Source of the DNA: an uncultured Veillonella sp.
GTDB lineage: Bacteria; Bacillota; Negativicutes; Veillonellales; Veillonellaceae
DNA: 15,237 nucleotides
NCBI GenBank assembly: GCA_900550455.1
Contig: URSE01000023.1
Span: forward strand, 1-15,237
Direction of reading: 5' to 3'
Shown here: positions 8,324 through 15,210 of the stretch, one piece after another
How the letters are laid out: each line of letters opens with the position of its first letter
Position numbering within the stretch: position 1 is the first letter of the stretch
Made by a program: the position numbers and the translations under genes
The notes under the pieces: model-generated
Seen by the model: only the letters and a program-made list of their open reading frames with translations
Told to the model about the DNA's origin: nothing
Database searches by the model: none

Positions 8324-9007
8324 CTAGTCAATATTACAGATAGATTTGTCACACCCTTCACAATTTATATCGTTCATGATGTAATCCATGTCGTGAATGA
8401 CCAAGTGATGCTTTTCATAGGAAACGACACCCTTCTTGCGTAACTCTGATACCATGCGGTTGAGAGATTCCCGAGAAGTCGAGCAAAACTCAGCTAGCTC
8501 TTGGTTAGTAAGGGCTACGGAAATATAGATACCATCGGCCCGCTTCACCCCATAGGAATTAACGAGTCGCACCAAGGTAGAGTAAAAGGCCCCCTTCTTA
8601 CCATAGAGGATAAGGTCACGGTATTTTGAATGTTGCTTGCGCATATGTTCACTCAAAATCTTGAGTAAACCTATAGCCAGCTTAGGATGGGCCTCCAAAT
8701 ACTGCTCCAAGACTTCATAGCGGATGGAATAAACCTCCGCATCGGTTTTAGCAATAGCGTTAAAAATATACTCCGAAGAATCTTCATCGCCATATAGGGG
8801 TAACTCGCCGATGATATTCCCCTCACTCACTAAGCGCAAAGCCAATACGTGGCCAGTGGATACAAATTTCTTAATGGAAATAATCCCAGATTTTACAATA
8901 TAAAAATGTTCCGCCGAATCTCCTTCGCTAAAGAGACTATCCCCCTTATGGACGCGCACGGTTTCCCCAGGAACTTCAAACAACATCGACACTAAATCTT
9001 CTTTCAT
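8324..9007 (-). CDS. fnr: CRP/FNR-family anaerobic regulator with Bacillus-type C-terminal Fe-S cysteine motif
   Basis: This is a 227-residue transcription regulator. Residues 10-125 form the cyclic-nucleotide-binding-like beta roll (GDSLFSEGDSAEHFYIVKSG), followed by a dimerisation helix and a winged helix-turn-helix at about 167-195. The recognition helix carries Arg179-Glu180 and Arg184, with the same spacing as Arg180-Glu181 and Arg185 in CRP, which read TGTGA half sites. Three cysteines close the protein, Cys216, Cys219 and Cys224. This C-x2-C-x4-C spacing is that of the oxygen-sensing [4Fe-4S] site in B. subtilis Fnr (227, 230, 235); E. coli FNR has its cluster at the N-terminus instead. 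It probably activates nar genes when oxygen is absent. Start ATG 9007 has AGAGG five bases upstream. It is transcribed towards narG, 94 bases away, with no terminator visible between them. Confidence 0.9.
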   Translation of the reverse strand: MKEDLVSMLFEVPGETVRVHKGDSLFSEGDSAEHFYIVKSGIISIKKFVSTGHVLALRLVSEGNIIGELPLYGDEDSSEYIFNAIAKTDAEVYSIRYEVLEQYLEAHPKLAIGLLKILSEHMRKQHSKYRDLILYGKKGAFYSTLVRLVNSYGVKRADGIYISVALTNQELAEFCSTSRESLNRMVSELRKKGVVSYEKHHLVIHDMDYIMNDINCEGCDKSICNID

Positions 9008-9081
9008 ACGGGCCTCTCTATCTCATACTTATACATACAAGTCTATTAAGCATAATTATATTCATTATTTCATATACTATA

Positions 9082-9087
9082 ACTATA
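9082..9087 (-). promoter_or_regulatory. Candidate -10 element of the fnr promoter
   Basis: TATAGT on the minus strand sits five to six bases before a likely start site near 9076. That start places the centre of the palindrome at 9110-9125 at -41.5, the classic position for activation by an FNR/CRP-family protein that replaces a -35 element. No TTGACA-like -35 is present, as expected for an activator-dependent promoter. Confidence 0.5.
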
Positions 9088-9108
9088 TGATAGACTACTT
9101 TCCGCCTA

Positions 9109-9126
9109 ATGTGATTTACGTCACAT
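9109..9126. promoter_or_regulatory. FNR/CRP-type operator 1, perfect palindrome
   Basis: ATGTGATTTACGTCACAT has perfect 6-base arms around a 6-base spacer. TGTGA-N6-TCACA is the consensus of both CRP and B. subtilis Fnr. It lies 102 bases before the fnr start codon and is centred at 9117.5. From its position it is best placed to control fnr, and through it narGHJI, by autoregulation. Confidence 0.85.
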
Positions 9127-9203
9127 CGATCCAGCTTATTCTCTAGCAATTCTCACTTTTACCTTATTAATAATTTTCATTACTAGCCGATTTGTAGTCT
9201 TGC

Positions 9204-9221
9204 ATGTGACCTTCTTCACAT
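9204..9221. promoter_or_regulatory. FNR/CRP-type operator 2, perfect palindrome before narK
   Basis: ATGTGACCTTCTTCACAT has the same 6-base arms as operator 1, which lies 95 bases away centre to centre. Its centre at 9212.5 is exactly 41.5 bases before A9254, the start predicted from the TATACT -10 at 9242-9247. This fits a class II activated promoter for narK. Confidence 0.85.
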
Positions 9222-9241
9222 AACCTTTCTAAGTCATTCTC

Positions 9242-9247
9242 TATACT
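9242..9247 (+). promoter_or_regulatory. Candidate -10 element of the narK promoter
   Basis: TATACT, one mismatch from TATAAT, is followed after six bases by A9254 as a likely start. No -35 hexamer lies upstream; operator 2 occupies that position. The transcript would have a leader of about 74 bases before the narK ATG. Confidence 0.55.
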
Positions 9248-9327
9248 AAATTTATTATTTACCTAACCAGATGCTCTAATAAAAGAATAGTCTGACTAGG
9301 TATATCGTTCTCAAGAAGGAGTTTTTT

Positions 9328-10650
9328 ATGTCTCAACAATTCGCATCTCGCCGTGAGATTTTGCAAAACTGGAACCCAGAAGACAAAGGCTTTTGGGAAT
9401 CCTATGGCAAGACTATCGCCAAAGAAAATCTCATCGTCTCCACAGCGGCTCTTACCTTGGCCTTCTGCGTATGGTATCTCTGGTCCACAGTAGCCTCTCA
9501 ACTCAATAGCGTAGGTTTTAACTTCACCAAAGACCAGCTCTTCACCTTGGCAGCCCTACCAGGTCTCGTAGGGGCTACCCTCCGCTTTCTCTTCACCTAT
9601 ATGCCTGCTTAGTTGGGCGGTAAGAACTTCACCTTCATTTCCACCCTCATCCTCTTGCTACCAGTTATCGGCCTAGGCTTTGCCGTCCAAGACCCATCTA
9701 CCTCCTATGGCACCTTCGCTATCTTGGTAGCCCTCATCGGTATTGCAGGGGCCAACTTCGCCTCCTCTATGGCCAACATCGGGAACTTCTTCCCCCAATC
9801 CGGCAAGGGTACAGCCCTTGGGATTAACGGTGGTATAGGCAACTTAGGCGTATCCATTATCTACTTCGTAGGTCCCTTTGCCATCGGCTCTGCAACCCTG
9901 GCCAATATCTTCGGCGTGGCCCCTGTAACTGTTAAAGGGTCTGCTGTTTACTTGGCCAATGCCGCTTTCGTTTGGATTATTCCTATCATCATCATGTTAG
10001 GCCTCATCCTCAAGTTCATGGACAACCTTCCTGTGGCTAAACCAAATCCTGCCGCTATCAAATCCATCTTATCCGACAAGCACACCTGGATTATTACTTG
10101 GATTTACCTCTGTGGCTTCGGTGCCTTCTCCGGCTATGCCGCTTCCATGTCCCTCTTGTCTACTACTGAGTTCCCAGATGTCAATATTAAGTACATCGCC
10201 TTCTTGGGTCCACTGTTGGCAGCTAGTTTCCGTCCTATCGGTGGTTGGTTGGCAGATAAACTAGACTCCGGTACCAAAGTGACTATGTTTGGCCTCATCG
10301 GCCTAGTGATCATGACAGCGGGCGTAGGGCTTGGTATTTCCATCCACAGCTTCTACCTCTTCTTCATCTCCACCCTCTTGGTCTTCCTTATGACAGGCTT
10401 TGTAACCGGTGGTTCCTTCCGTATGATCCCTCACCTCTTCGACACAGCTATGAAGTCCAACCTAGTTGTTGGCTTCTCTGCTGCCGTAGGTGCATACGGT
10501 GCTTTTATCAGCCCTAAGATTTTCGGGACCTCCTATACTCTCTTTGGCTCTTCCCAACCAGTCTTCTGGTTGCTCATCGCCTACACCGGCTTCACCGTGT
10601 TCCTTACTTGGTTTTTCTATGCTCGTAAGGGGACCAATGTACATGCTTAG
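9328..10650 (+). pseudogene. narK: NarK-type nitrate/nitrite transporter (MFS), interrupted by an in-frame amber codon at 9610-9612
   Basis: NarK proteins are 12-helix inner-membrane transporters that bring nitrate in and pass nitrite out. The whole frame is 440 codons from ATG 9328, which has AAGGAG upstream, to TAG 10650. This is the usual length, and the frame is the same throughout. Codon 95 is TAG, in the segment LRFLFTYMPA-stop-LGGKNFT, which aligns with E. coli LRIFYSFMVPIFGGRRW. The nitrate signature follows intact (NFASSMANIGNFFP, then GTALGINGGIGNLGVS). Both sides of the stop code for one transporter, so this is a nonsense mutation and not two genes. A CAG-to-TAG change would be enough. 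Without suppression the product would be a useless 94-residue stub. Control is probably by FNR through operator 2, and a strong terminator follows. Confidence 0.92.
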
Positions 10651-10686
10651 TGGGTAACGTATTAACTAATTATCACTAACTATAGT

Positions 10687-10720
10687 AAAAGCCCCGACCA
10701 AGAGGTCGGGGCTTTTATTT
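10687..10720 (+). terminator. Intrinsic terminator of narK
   Basis: AAAAGCCCCGACC (10687-10699) pairs perfectly with GGTCGGGGCTTTT (10704-10716) around a four-base AAGA loop, followed by ATTTT. It isolates narK from the aldo/keto reductase downstream. Confidence 0.95.
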
Positions 10721-10789
10721 TGAACTTCAAAAAAGCTACAATAGATGTATAAATTAAATTATTGCTATATATACTTCAGGAGGTTTCCC

Positions 10790-11638
10790 ATGGAAGAACG
10801 CATGGATTATCGCATACTATCCAATGGCACCATGATGCCGGCCCTAGGCTTTGGGGCCTACAAAATCGGCGACCATGACCAGGTAGCACAGGTCATAAGC
10901 CAGGCCATTGATATGGGCTACCGACTTATCGATACAGCCTCCTTCTACGGATCTGAAGAAGGTATAGCTGATGCCATTAAGACTAGCGGGGTCAAACGAG
11001 TAGACCTCTTCCTCCAAACCAAGCTTTGGCATACAGAAGCAGGATATGATTCCACTATGCGGGCTGTAGAACAGTCTCTCAAGGCCCTAAATACAAACTA
11101 TATCGACCTCTACCTAGTCCACCAACCCATGGGCGACTACTATGGGGCCTGGCGAGCTATGGAAGAATTAGTAGACCAAGGAGTTCTCATGGCTATCGGC
11201 ACCTCTAATTTCTATGAGGACCGCCTCAGCGATCTTTGGCACCACGCCCGCATTAAACCGGTAGTCAACCAAATCGAATGCCACCCCTACAACCAGCGGA
11301 AAGACCTAGTAGAATGGATGCGCCTCCACCAAGTGGTGGCCCAAGCCTGGTCCCCCTTCAGCCGGGATAAGCTCCCTATCTGGGATAACCCTATCATCCG
11401 TTCTATTAGCGAAAAACACGGGGTCAACATGCGCCAGGTAGTCCTCCGCTGGCTCCTCCAACGAGGTATCATAGCCCTACCTAAGGCTTCTAATCCGGAT
11501 CATATGAAAGCCAATTTCGACATTTGGGACTTTAAGCTCTCCCGGGCTGATATGGATGCTATGGCCCTCATCGATCAAAGACACTTTCTAGAAAATCACC
11601 ATACAGCCGCAGGTCTAGAGCGCCTCTTGCAAAAATAA
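10790..11638 (+). CDS. Aldo/keto reductase, NADPH-dependent oxidoreductase
   Basis: This is a cytosolic TIM-barrel enzyme that reduces aldehydes or ketones with NAD(P)H. The 282-residue protein has the full catalytic tetrad: Asp48 (YRLIDTASFYG), Tyr53, Lys78 (LFLQTKLW) and His111 (LYLVHQPMG). IGTSNFYEDRL and the barrel-end motif PKASNPDHMKANFDIWDF, which binds the cofactor phosphate in this family, are also visible. It resembles the 2,5-diketo-gluconate reductase and YtbE group, but the substrate cannot be read from sequence. The start is ATG 10790, with AGGAGG six bases upstream; an in-frame codon at 10745 has no such site. It stands alone between the narK terminator and the convergent azlCD pair. 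All catalytic residues are kept, so it is likely functional. Confidence 0.92.
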   Translation: MEERMDYRILSNGTMMPALGFGAYKIGDHDQVAQVISQAIDMGYRLIDTASFYGSEEGIADAIKTSGVKRVDLFLQTKLWHTEAGYDSTMRAVEQSLKALNTNYIDLYLVHQPMGDYYGAWRAMEELVDQGVLMAIGTSNFYEDRLSDLWHHARIKPVVNQIECHPYNQRKDLVEWMRLHQVVAQAWSPFSRDKLPIWDNPIIRSISEKHGVNMRQVVLRWLLQRGIIALPKASNPDHMKANFDIWDFKLSRADMDAMALIDQRHFLENHHTAAGLERLLQK

Positions 11639-11734
11639 GATAAGCCCATACAAGCCAATCAAAATCTGACAAAAAAACAGATGAGACAAGGGCTAAAATA
11701 TGAAAACACCCAGGTAGCGAAAATGCCCTATATC

Positions 11735-12061
11735 CTAAAAGACTAATTGCACTAGAGCCATGTAGATAGCCGTTCCTCCAACGACACTGAGGATAAGCTT
11801 ACGCCAGAGAAGATGAATAGCAATGGTCCCTAAGCTTGCTATAATCTCCGGTAAGCCATAGGGATAAGCCATCAAATTTGTATCTTTCAAGGCTAAGACC
11901 ACCAAGAGGCCCATCATGGCAATAGGAAGGGCCTTTCCTAAGAAAGCAATAAAGGGTGGTAGTGGCTTATGAGGCGGGAAGATCAGAAAAGATATGATTC
12001 GTGTCAGAAAGGTTGCCCCTACGATGATAGCTAGAGTAATGGCAATTTCCCAACTAGTCAA
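11735..12061 (-). CDS. azlD: AzlD-family small subunit of a branched-chain amino acid exporter
   Basis: AzlD is the small membrane partner of AzlC; the pair exports branched-chain amino acids or related compounds. A start at TTG 12061 gives 108 residues, the normal size (MTSWEIAITLAIIVGATFLTR), and has GGGGAGGGG just upstream. The longer open frame back to 12130 lies entirely within azlC and would add an unusual 23-residue extension. About four hydrophobic segments are present, with the family-typical TFLTRIISFLIF near the N-terminus and PIAMMGLLVVLAL in the middle. It overlaps azlC by eight bases, which suggests coupled translation. No clear terminator follows in the 96-base gap to the convergent reductase gene. 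The exact substrate is not determined. Confidence 0.87.
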   Translation of the reverse strand: MTSWEIAITLAIIVGATFLTRIISFLIFPPHKPLPPFIAFLGKALPIAMMGLLVVLALKDTNLMAYPYGLPEIIASLGTIAIHLLWRKLILSVVGGTAIYMALVQLVF

Positions 12062-12770
12062 TGTGAACCCCTCCCCACTTATAAGCAATAAAGCAATAGG
12101 CAACCATAACAAAAATAGCCGGTAAGGCAAAGGACTTAGGGCCCAAGAAAACCAAAGCTACCAAGGAGACGAGAAAGCCCATAGCGCCAAATTGGAAGCG
12201 CTTATTAGTGCGATTAGACCGCAACATATCAACAAAAATAGAAATAAAGAGGGCCGCCAAGACAAATTCAATGCCATGCATGTTGCAACCGGCCAAAGCT
12301 GTCGCCAAGAGGCTACCCATTAGGACACCGAAGATCCACGATAGATAAAGGAGCCAGGTTACATGAAGGTAAAACCATCCCTCGTCCACATCATCTGGGA
12401 GGGAGACGGATACATTGATAGCAAAGCTTTCATCCACCAGTCCGCCAATGAGAGGGAGGCGTTTCCACCCCAAATGTTGATACCGGTCCAAAATAGATAC
12501 CCCATAGAAGATGTGGCGACCATTAACCATAAGGGTCAAAATAAGGACCCCCAAGGGGTCAAAGGGACTCAAGAGTAAGCCTACAGTAATAAATTCCATA
12601 GCCCCCGCGTAAATTAGGGAAGCCATAAGGATAGGCATCCAGAGAGGCAATCCCTGACTTATGGCATACATCCCTAGGGCAAGACCTAGGGCTACAAAAC
12701 TAAGACCTATAGGGGCCGCCAAGGGAAAAGCATAGGCAAAGGCTCGACTGACAAGGCTGTGCTTACTCAT
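12054..12770 (-). CDS. azlC: AzlC-family large subunit of a branched-chain amino acid exporter
   Basis: AzlC is the large inner-membrane subunit, active with AzlD in efflux of branched-chain amino acids (AzlCD in B. subtilis, YgaZH in E. coli). The 238-residue protein begins at ATG 12770 with AAGGAG upstream; an in-frame TTG at 12788 lies across that site. It has the family features AFPLAAPIGLSFVALGLALG near the start, SLIYAGAMEFITVGLLLSP and MVNGRHIFYGVSILDRY, and about six to eight membrane segments. azlD follows with an eight-base overlap. On the minus strand, a possible promoter and a GC hairpin followed by a T run precede it (12814-12874), so transcript attenuation is possible. Confidence 0.9.
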   Translation of the reverse strand: MSKHSLVSRAFAYAFPLAAPIGLSFVALGLALGMYAISQGLPLWMPILMASLIYAGAMEFITVGLLLSPFDPLGVLILTLMVNGRHIFYGVSILDRYQHLGWKRLPLIGGLVDESFAINVSVSLPDDVDEGWFYLHVTWLLYLSWIFGVLMGSLLATALAGCNMHGIEFVLAALFISIFVDMLRSNRTNKRFQFGAMGFLVSLVALVFLGPKSFALPAIFVMVAYCFIAYKWGGVHID

Positions 12771-12813
12771 CCTAAACTCCTTCCACAAGAATCAAACAAA
12801 GGGGCAAGCAGGT

Positions 12814-12852
12814 AAAAAAGAGGCCTCAAGCCAAAATTTAGCAAGATGCCTC
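12814..12852 (-). promoter_or_regulatory. Possible attenuator hairpin in the azlC leader
   Basis: On the minus strand GAGGC (12852-12848) pairs with GCCTC (12824-12820), followed at once by six T (12819-12814). No gene lies upstream on this strand, so a terminator here would act on the azlC transcript itself. The stem is only five pairs with a 23-base loop, and no T-box or leader peptide is recognisable, so support is weak. Confidence 0.3.
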
Positions 12853-12868
12853 CGTCAATATACTCATC

Positions 12869-12874
12869 ATTATA
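12869..12874 (-). promoter_or_regulatory. Candidate -10 of the azlCD promoter
   Basis: A consensus TATAAT is read on the minus strand, about 99 bases before the azlC start. A matching -35 is not evident 16-18 bases upstream, so this is only a candidate. The 12771-13033 region separates divergent azlC and metQ and is otherwise AT-rich without a gene. Confidence 0.4.
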
Positions 12875-13033
12875 GCATAACTACAAATCGCTCCCCTAAT
12901 CCTTAGCTATGAGTTTCTACAGCCATAGCCTCAAGCTATATAAAAAGAAAACTATATTCTATTTCTATAAACTATAGTTATATGATAGGATATAAATAAA
13001 ACATTTCTATAACCCTAATTAGGAGGATATATC

Positions 13034-13846
13034 ATGAAATTAAAAGCACTTCTTATTCCTGCCCTAGTGGGCATCTTGGCGCTGGGCCTAGCAGGTTGCG
13101 GCGCCAATACATCTAACTCTTCCTCTAAAGAGATTGTCATCGGCGCCACCTCTGGCCCTCATGCCCAAGTAGCGGAAGCAGTCGCTAAGGAAGCGGAGAA
13201 GCAAGGTCTCAAGGTTTCAGTTAGAGAGTTCTCAGACTATGTTACACCTGATAAGGCCTTGGCCGATGGAGACATTCAACTCAATGCTTACCAACATGTA
13301 CCATTCTTGGAAAACTTCAATAAGCAAAACGGATCTGACCTAGTACCAATCGGTAAGACCATCTTGGTCCGCATGGGACTCTATTCCAACTCTGTTCACG
13401 ATGTAAAGGATGTACCTAATGGCGCTAAAGTATCTATCCCGAATGATCCAACTAATGCTGGTCGTGCTTTAGCGCTCCTCCAAAAGGCTGGTCTCATCAC
13501 CTTGAAAGAAGGAATTGGCTTTAAGGCTACTGTAGGGGATATTACATCCAACCCACGCAATCTTCAAATTACGGAATTAGAAGCGGCCCAACTCCCTCGT
13601 TCTCTGGAAGACGTAACCGTAGCAGTTATTCCTATGAACTATGTACAATCCGCTGGTCTTGACGTAGACAAACAAGGCTTCTTCTTCGAACCAATGGACG
13701 AACCTTTAGCTGTTATGGTCCTCGCAGCACGAGCACAAGACAAGGATAACCCAGACTATAAAAAAATTGCTGAAATTTACCAATCCCAAGCTATTAAGGA
13801 CTTCATCCAAAATACCTTCCACGGGACGATTACGTCAGCCAATTAA
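13034..13846 (+). CDS. metQ: MetQ/NlpA-family substrate-binding lipoprotein
   Basis: This is a lipid-anchored binding protein of the D/L-methionine ABC importer family, 270 residues (E. coli MetQ has 271). A lipoprotein signal peptide ends in the lipobox Leu19-Ala-Gly-Cys22. The mature part has the family motifs IVIGATSGPHAQVAEAV, DIQLNAYQHVPFLENFN and VSIPNDPTNAGRALALLQKA, and NPRNLQITELEAAQLPRSL. The start is ATG 13034, with AGGAGG upstream. The metN ATPase and metI permease genes that usually accompany it are absent from both sides, so it must share a transporter encoded elsewhere or serve another role. No S-box riboswitch or T-box is evident in the leader. A strong hairpin terminator follows. 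Methionine is the most likely ligand; other NlpA-type ligands are possible. Confidence 0.92.
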   Translation: MKLKALLIPALVGILALGLAGCGANTSNSSSKEIVIGATSGPHAQVAEAVAKEAEKQGLKVSVREFSDYVTPDKALADGDIQLNAYQHVPFLENFNKQNGSDLVPIGKTILVRMGLYSNSVHDVKDVPNGAKVSIPNDPTNAGRALALLQKAGLITLKEGIGFKATVGDITSNPRNLQITELEAAQLPRSLEDVTVAVIPMNYVQSAGLDVDKQGFFFEPMDEPLAVMVLAARAQDKDNPDYKKIAEIYQSQAIKDFIQNTFHGTITSAN

Positions 13847-13861
13847 TAACATCATACAAAC

Positions 13862-13907
13862 AAAAGAGCTAAGGTCTTCCGTAAGGAATACCTTAGCTCT
13901 TTTATTC
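13862..13907. terminator. Bidirectional terminator between metQ and the beta-barrel gene
   Basis: AAAAGAGCTAAGGT (13862-13875) pairs perfectly with ACCTTAGCTCTTTT (13890-13903), and TTCC/GGAA extends the stem towards a GTAA loop. T runs flank the right side, and A runs on the left serve the opposite strand. It ends metQ and could also stop the convergent gene at 13949. Confidence 0.93.
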
Positions 13908-13948
13908 TTCTACTATTTATACGGAACATATATCCCATACAAACAATT

Positions 13949-15109
13949 TTATATATGACCGACAGGCTGTGCGAACCAATCTTCTTCATAAGAACTTTCT
14001 GCTTGCATAGAATTTCGTTCTACCTTATCAAGCATTCTAGCCCGTGCATTAGTAATCGTATCATCACTATGCTTGCCACCATGCCAAGCAAATTTAGATT
14101 TACCTAAAGTATATTTTACAAAGCCATAAGTCCCACTAAGATTTTGGCTATCATGCTTATACCCTAAGTCTACAGACAACTGAGGAGTCAATTGTAAGCC
14201 TAAGCCCAAATTCCAACCATGTCTCTTTTCACCACCTTGGAAATTATACGTCCAATCTTGGCTTCCCACAAAAGCGGTGAATTGACTAGCACTATGACCA
14301 CTCCGCCACTTATAAAAATCTGCATAAGCACGAGCCCAACGAGCATTCTTAAAGGAACGAGCATAGCTAAAGTCATAGCCGCCTAATGCTTTATTAGTTT
14401 GTCTAAAACCATAGTTTAAAACAGAGTCAGAAGACCAATCCTGTGGATCAAAATGTAAATAATCATTATAGTAAGTAGAGCCCAATGGTACCAAACCCAT
14501 ATGCTCATTATGCCCACCTAACCCCTTATAAGCATTAAAGTGGAATTCATTAAGACCTACTACATACTCTAAACCACCGCTAATACGTTTATAGCTCCCA
14601 GAAAAGGCATAATCATAAAACGTGTTAATACCCACATAGGCATGTTCACCTTTACTTAAATGACGATACCCTAAACCGATATTCGCAACCGTACCCAAAG
14701 ATTTCGAGCTACTAGAATGCTCTGGAGTATAATTAACAAATCCTGTATGAGTAACTGGGTCCAGCATGGCTCTCTGCCCATGTAAATCGGTTGATTCTTT
14801 ACGAAGGCCCTCATGGCCAAGGCCAGCTTGGATGAAGAGAACTGATTTAGTATTTTCATCATAAGAAGTCAAAGGTTGGAGGGTCTCTACAGAAACTTGA
14901 TTGCCCTCTTTAGCTTGTCTTCCCACAGTGATATCAGTGCGGTCTAACCAATTGGTCTCAACCATATCATGCCTAGCTGCTTGCTGACTAGCAGTAGACT
15001 CTTGGCCATGCTCTGTAGCAACGGCTTGCGCTGCCACCCCTGTACTAAGGGAAAGGCCACAGGCAAGAGCGCCCAGGACCATAGTCTTCAACAACTTACG
15101 GTTCCTCAT
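13949..15109 (-). CDS. Outer-membrane protein: stand-alone inverse-autotransporter (intimin/invasin-type) beta-domain
   Basis: This is a 386-residue secreted beta-barrel protein. A signal peptide (MRNRKLLKTMVLGALACGLSLS) probably ends near AQA at residues 27-29, and a polar linker follows. From about residue 70 to 345 alternating beta strands carry the signature of inverse-autotransporter barrels: VANIGLGYRHL, YVGINTFYDYAF (159-169), KRISGGLEYVVGLNEFHFNAYKGL and LQLTPQLSVDLGYKHD. At residues 358-369 RMLDKVERNSMQ matches the VERNN-type segment that ends the barrel domain in intimins and invasins. In those proteins a long passenger of Ig-like domains comes next; here only about 17 residues remain. 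It may be a porin-like or adhesin-derived barrel. The start is ATG 15109, after GAGAGGAAG. A good promoter lies upstream. Confidence 0.82.
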   Translation of the reverse strand: MRNRKLLKTMVLGALACGLSLSTGVAAQAVATEHGQESTASQQAARHDMVETNWLDRTDITVGRQAKEGNQVSVETLQPLTSYDENTKSVLFIQAGLGHEGLRKESTDLHGQRAMLDPVTHTGFVNYTPEHSSSSKSLGTVANIGLGYRHLSKGEHAYVGINTFYDYAFSGSYKRISGGLEYVVGLNEFHFNAYKGLGGHNEHMGLVPLGSTYYNDYLHFDPQDWSSDSVLNYGFRQTNKALGGYDFSYARSFKNARWARAYADFYKWRSGHSASQFTAFVGSQDWTYNFQGGEKRHGWNLGLGLQLTPQLSVDLGYKHDSQNLSGTYGFVKYTLGKSKFAWHGGKHSDDTITNARARMLDKVERNSMQAESSYEEDWFAQPVGHI

Positions 15110-15180
15110 AATTGTATACTTCCTCTCTTAAACACTAACCAATAAATCTCTTATTATTTCACGCTTAATTCACACCAAAA

Positions 15181-15210
15181 ATTATACAGAAGAAGCCCTA
15201 ATACAGTCAA
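15181..15210 (-). promoter_or_regulatory. Sigma70-type promoter of the beta-barrel gene
   Basis: On the minus strand TTGACT (15210-15205) and a perfect TATAAT (15186-15181) are separated by 18 bases. It lies about 70 bases before the ATG at 15109, giving a leader of roughly 65 bases. It is the best constitutive-looking promoter in the window. Confidence 0.8.

Noticed and set aside
9613..10650. The part of narK after the amber codon as a separate gene starting at TTG 9613
   Set aside because: There is no ribosome binding site, the TTG immediately follows the stop, and the sequence continues a single NarK protein in the same frame.
11643..11694. Terminator between the aldo/keto reductase and azlD
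   Set aside because: AGCCC/GGGCT with an inner ATCTG/CAGAT pairing exists, but the stem is short, the spacing is long and no T run follows on either strand.
12789..13033. SAM (S-box) riboswitch or T-box before metQ
   Set aside because: No S-box core or T-box sequence is seen and there is no terminator hairpin on the plus strand in this leader.
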